A stretch of DNA of 15,245 nucleotides from CAZXSK01 sp964642855. GTDB lineage: Bacteria > Planctomycetota > Phycisphaerae > SM23-33. Below the pieces are notes generated by a model. It was not told the DNA's origin. It did no database searches and was given only the letters and a program-made list of their open reading frames with translations. The first letter of the stretch is position 1. Every line of letters begins with the position of its first letter. This document shows, piece after piece, positions 13,723 through 15,245 of this stretch. The stretch covers positions 1 through 15,245 of the forward strand of contig CAZXSK010000081.1 of the NCBI GenBank assembly GCA_964642855.1. Reading direction: 5' to 3'. The position numbers and the translations under genes were made by a program.

Positions 13723-14961
13723 TCAGGAGTCGGGGTAGCTCGAAACCCGCGCACCGGTGGCGGCCGGGGTCCTGCCTGCCTGGTCTCGCCGGATCAGCCG
13801 GGGACGCTCGTCGCGTGCGACGGCGGCCAGGTACGTGTCGAACAGGTCCCAGGTGGTCGTGTTCAGCGAGCGATGGACCCAGTTGCGCGGGGGGTCGGGT
13901 TTCTCCGCCGGCCGGAACGTCTCGTCGACGGCAATCAGGCAGTCTGCCTGCGGGGTCTCGGGGGGCGAGGCAGCGTACTGCTCGATCAACTCGCTGTAGA
14001 CTCTCGCCAGGGGCTTGGGCTTGCCCTCGGGCGTCAGCAGGCCGTAGCGGTACTCGAACTTGTTGAAGCGGATGCTGTCGTTCTTATCGTGGCTGCACCA
14101 CCAGGTCAGGATGCGGGCACCTTCCTCCAGGGCCAGCCTCGTGGACTCTCGCATGAACGCCTCGCGGGCCTGCTGGGATCCCCACAGGTCGCACGTGCCA
14201 TACTCCTGCAGCCAGACGGGCTTCCGCCCGCTTCGCTCGAACAGGCGGACCATCTGCGTGCAGAAGGCCGGGAAGTGCACCGACGGGGCGTCGTCGACTT
14301 CGCCGCGCTCGAGGCATCCGGAGAACCGCGGCCAGGTGTGCAGGCTGATCGCGTCGTAGTCTTCGGTGAGGTGCTGCATGCTGAATGTATTGCCCAGCAC
14401 CACGGGCATGTGGTCGATGCCGTTGACGACCTTCATCTGCGGCGCGTGCTCGCGGACGGTGTCGACCATCGCCCGGCCCCAGGCGTCGCCGGCGTCGGTC
14501 TCCAGCAGGGGACAAAGGCAGTTGAGTTCGTTGCCCAGATCGACAGCCATCAGGTTCGGAGCGTCGGCGACGACGTCGAGCACCTTTCGCAGGCCCAGCT
14601 TCTGGGCTTCGATCACGTCGGGGTCGGTGAAGAACCGGTCGCGTTTGACGTACGGTGGCAGGAAGACATAGCCCGACAGGGGCCCGGTGAGCACCGAGAC
14701 GCACACGTCGAGGTCGCGGCTGCGCGCAGCCGCCATGAGCTCCGAAAGCCGTTGCAGGTGCCCGGGCGAGACGTAGATGGGGTTGGGTTGGAACCACGCC
14801 CAGATCAACTGCACGCGGAGGTGGTCGATCCCCAGTGCAGCGACGGCATCGAAGTCTCTTTCCACGGCGGAGAGGTCCCACTCGTTCCAGAGGTAGTACC
14901 ACTTCTCCCCGGGGGTGTAGTTGAGGCCAAAGCGTACGGCGCGGTCATTGCGATCGAACAT
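13723..14961 (-). CDS. Cytoplasmic clan GH-A glycoside hydrolase (GH5-like)
   Basis: 412 residues. A TIM-barrel hydrolase pattern runs from about 8 to 325. FGLNYTP opens it, the beta-2/3 region has GIDHLRVQLIWAWFQPNP, and the acid/base Glu145 sits in DLGNELNCL (the N-E motif after strand 4). Candidate substrate-site residues include ISLHTWPRF. The nucleophile is Glu253 in WLQEYGT (strand 7), and ILTWWCSHD gives the strand-8 Trp region. The two glutamates are 108 residues apart, normal for retaining GH-A enzymes. About 85 C-terminal residues beyond the barrel are Pro/Arg-rich and unassigned. There is no signal peptide, so it should act on imported oligosaccharides or glycosides; substrate (mannan, glucan or other) cannot be told. 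GGGAG precedes the ATG. It diverges from mutS. Confidence 0.82.
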   Translation of the reverse strand: MFDRNDRAVRFGLNYTPGEKWYYLWNEWDLSAVERDFDAVAALGIDHLRVQLIWAWFQPNPIYVSPGHLQRLSELMAAARSRDLDVCVSVLTGPLSGYVFLPPYVKRDRFFTDPDVIEAQKLGLRKVLDVVADAPNLMAVDLGNELNCLCPLLETDAGDAWGRAMVDTVREHAPQMKVVNGIDHMPVVLGNTFSMQHLTEDYDAISLHTWPRFSGCLERGEVDDAPSVHFPAFCTQMVRLFERSGRKPVWLQEYGTCDLWGSQQAREAFMRESTRLALEEGARILTWWCSHDKNDSIRFNKFEYRYGLLTPEGKPKPLARVYSELIEQYAASPPETPQADCLIAVDETFRPAEKPDPPRNWVHRSLNTTTWDLFDTYLAAVARDERPRLIRRDQAGRTPAATGARVSSYPDS

Positions 14962-14974
14962 GGTTCTCCCAATG

Positions 14975-15014
14975 CTGACGTCAGACGAATCCTCCCGGCG
15001 GAGGACGAATTCTA
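14975..15014 (-). promoter_or_regulatory. Candidate promoter-operator of the glycoside hydrolase gene
   Basis: On the minus strand, TAGAAT (15009-15014) matches a -10 box at 5 of 6 positions, but its -35 is weak. Just downstream are two GACGAAT direct repeats (14984-14990 and 15004-15010) exactly 20 bp apart, enclosing a dyad TCCTCC-CGGC-GGAGGA (14990-15005). The perfect palindrome CTGACGTCAG follows at 14975-14984. A repressor bound here would cover the start of transcription. Confidence 0.38.
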
Positions 15015-15074
15015 CCGCAAGCGACCGGCCGTTGCACCCGCGGGGGATGGAGAGGTGCGAAATTGCGGGCCTGC

Positions 15075-15103
15075 TTGCCGCTCGGGCGGGGGTTTCCTAT
15101 GAT
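15075..15103 (+). promoter_or_regulatory. Putative sigma-70 promoter of mutS
   Basis: -35 TTGCCG (15075-15080, 4 of 6), 17-nt spacer, -10 TATGAT (15098-15103, 5 of 6). If real, transcription starts near 15110, downstream of the first in-frame ATG at 15099. Confidence 0.4.
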
Positions 15104-15245
15104 CGTCCCACCGGTGAGCAAGGAAGACCAGGCACAACACGAGACGCCCGCGATGCGTCAGTACCGCTCGTTCAAGGAGCAGTACCCGGGGTATATCCTG
15201 TTGTTTCGGATGGGCGACTTCTACGAGATGTTCGGCGAGGACGCG
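15099..15245 (+). CDS. mutS: DNA mismatch repair protein MutS (N-terminal fragment, cut by window edge)
   Basis: 49 residues are visible. MRQYRSFKEQYPGYILLFRMGDFYEMFGEDA is the start of the MutS mismatch-binding domain I, with the Phe-x-Glu motif (FYE) that wedges into mismatched DNA. MutS recognises replication mismatches and recruits MutL. The start is uncertain: the ATG at 15099 overlaps a candidate -10 box, a GTG at 15114 would give a nearly leaderless mRNA, and the ATG at 15153 begins at the conserved MRQYRSFKEQ. None has a strong Shine-Dalgarno; a GGGGG run precedes 15099. The gene continues past the right edge. Confidence 0.93.
   Translation, partial: MIVPPVSKEDQAQHETPAMRQYRSFKEQYPGYILLFRMGDFYEMFGEDA

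Noticed and set aside
13384..15102. A 572-codon plus-strand frame opposite the glycoside hydrolase
   Set aside because: No ribosome site or domain, and the minus-strand frame has clear catalytic residues and Shine-Dalgarno.

Overview
The window is high-GC bacterial chromosome, densely coding, with 11 protein genes I accept (one cut by the right edge), one tRNA and several regulatory sites. Housekeeping genes (tRNA-Lys, GAPDH, mutS) sit beside accessory ones. There are no insertion sequences, phage genes or CRISPR arrays. The MutS N-terminus, the GAPDH type and the overall gene style suggest Planctomycetota, possibly a Phycisphaerae-like lineage. That is an impression from protein style and not a database result.

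Layout. 1-73 (-): tRNA-Lys(CUU). 234-737 (-): a two-TM protein with a PH-like cytoplasmic tail. 987-2000 (+): gap, closed by a strong intrinsic terminator. 2061-2180: a degenerate 10-bp tandem array of 12 units in exact register. 2259-5273 (+): a membrane histidine kinase and an NtrC-type response regulator. 5291-5407: two NtrC-like 17-bp dyads 21 bp apart and a sigma-54 (-24/-12) promoter. 5473-8882 (+): a TonB-dependent receptor and a TonB protein 2 bp apart. 8937-10667 (+): a single polypeptide carrying a GNAT acetyltransferase and a histone-deacetylase/acetylpolyamine-amidohydrolase domain. 10746-12830 (-): two different small heat-shock proteins and a zinc-finger-less J-protein. 13205-13402 (-): a 65-residue two-TM protein. 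13723-14961 (-): a cytoplasmic clan GH-A (GH5-like) glycoside hydrolase. 15099 onward (+): mutS, diverging from the hydrolase gene.

How the parts fit. The centre of the window reads as one nutrient-sensing and uptake unit. The kinase senses something at the envelope and phosphorylates the sigma-54 activator. The activator binds the two upstream dyads and fires the -24/-12 promoter, which transcribes the outer-membrane receptor and its own dedicated TonB. ExbB and ExbD are not in the window. The GNAT-deacetylase fusion follows 54 bp later on the same strand, so the imported ligand could be an N-acetylated compound such as an acetylpolyamine or a siderophore-like amide. This last link is inference. 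The right-hand block is a compact proteostasis operon.

The most interesting points are the acetyltransferase-deacetylase fusion, the complete sigma-54 circuit readable from DNA alone, and the decamer array lying against the kinase promoter.
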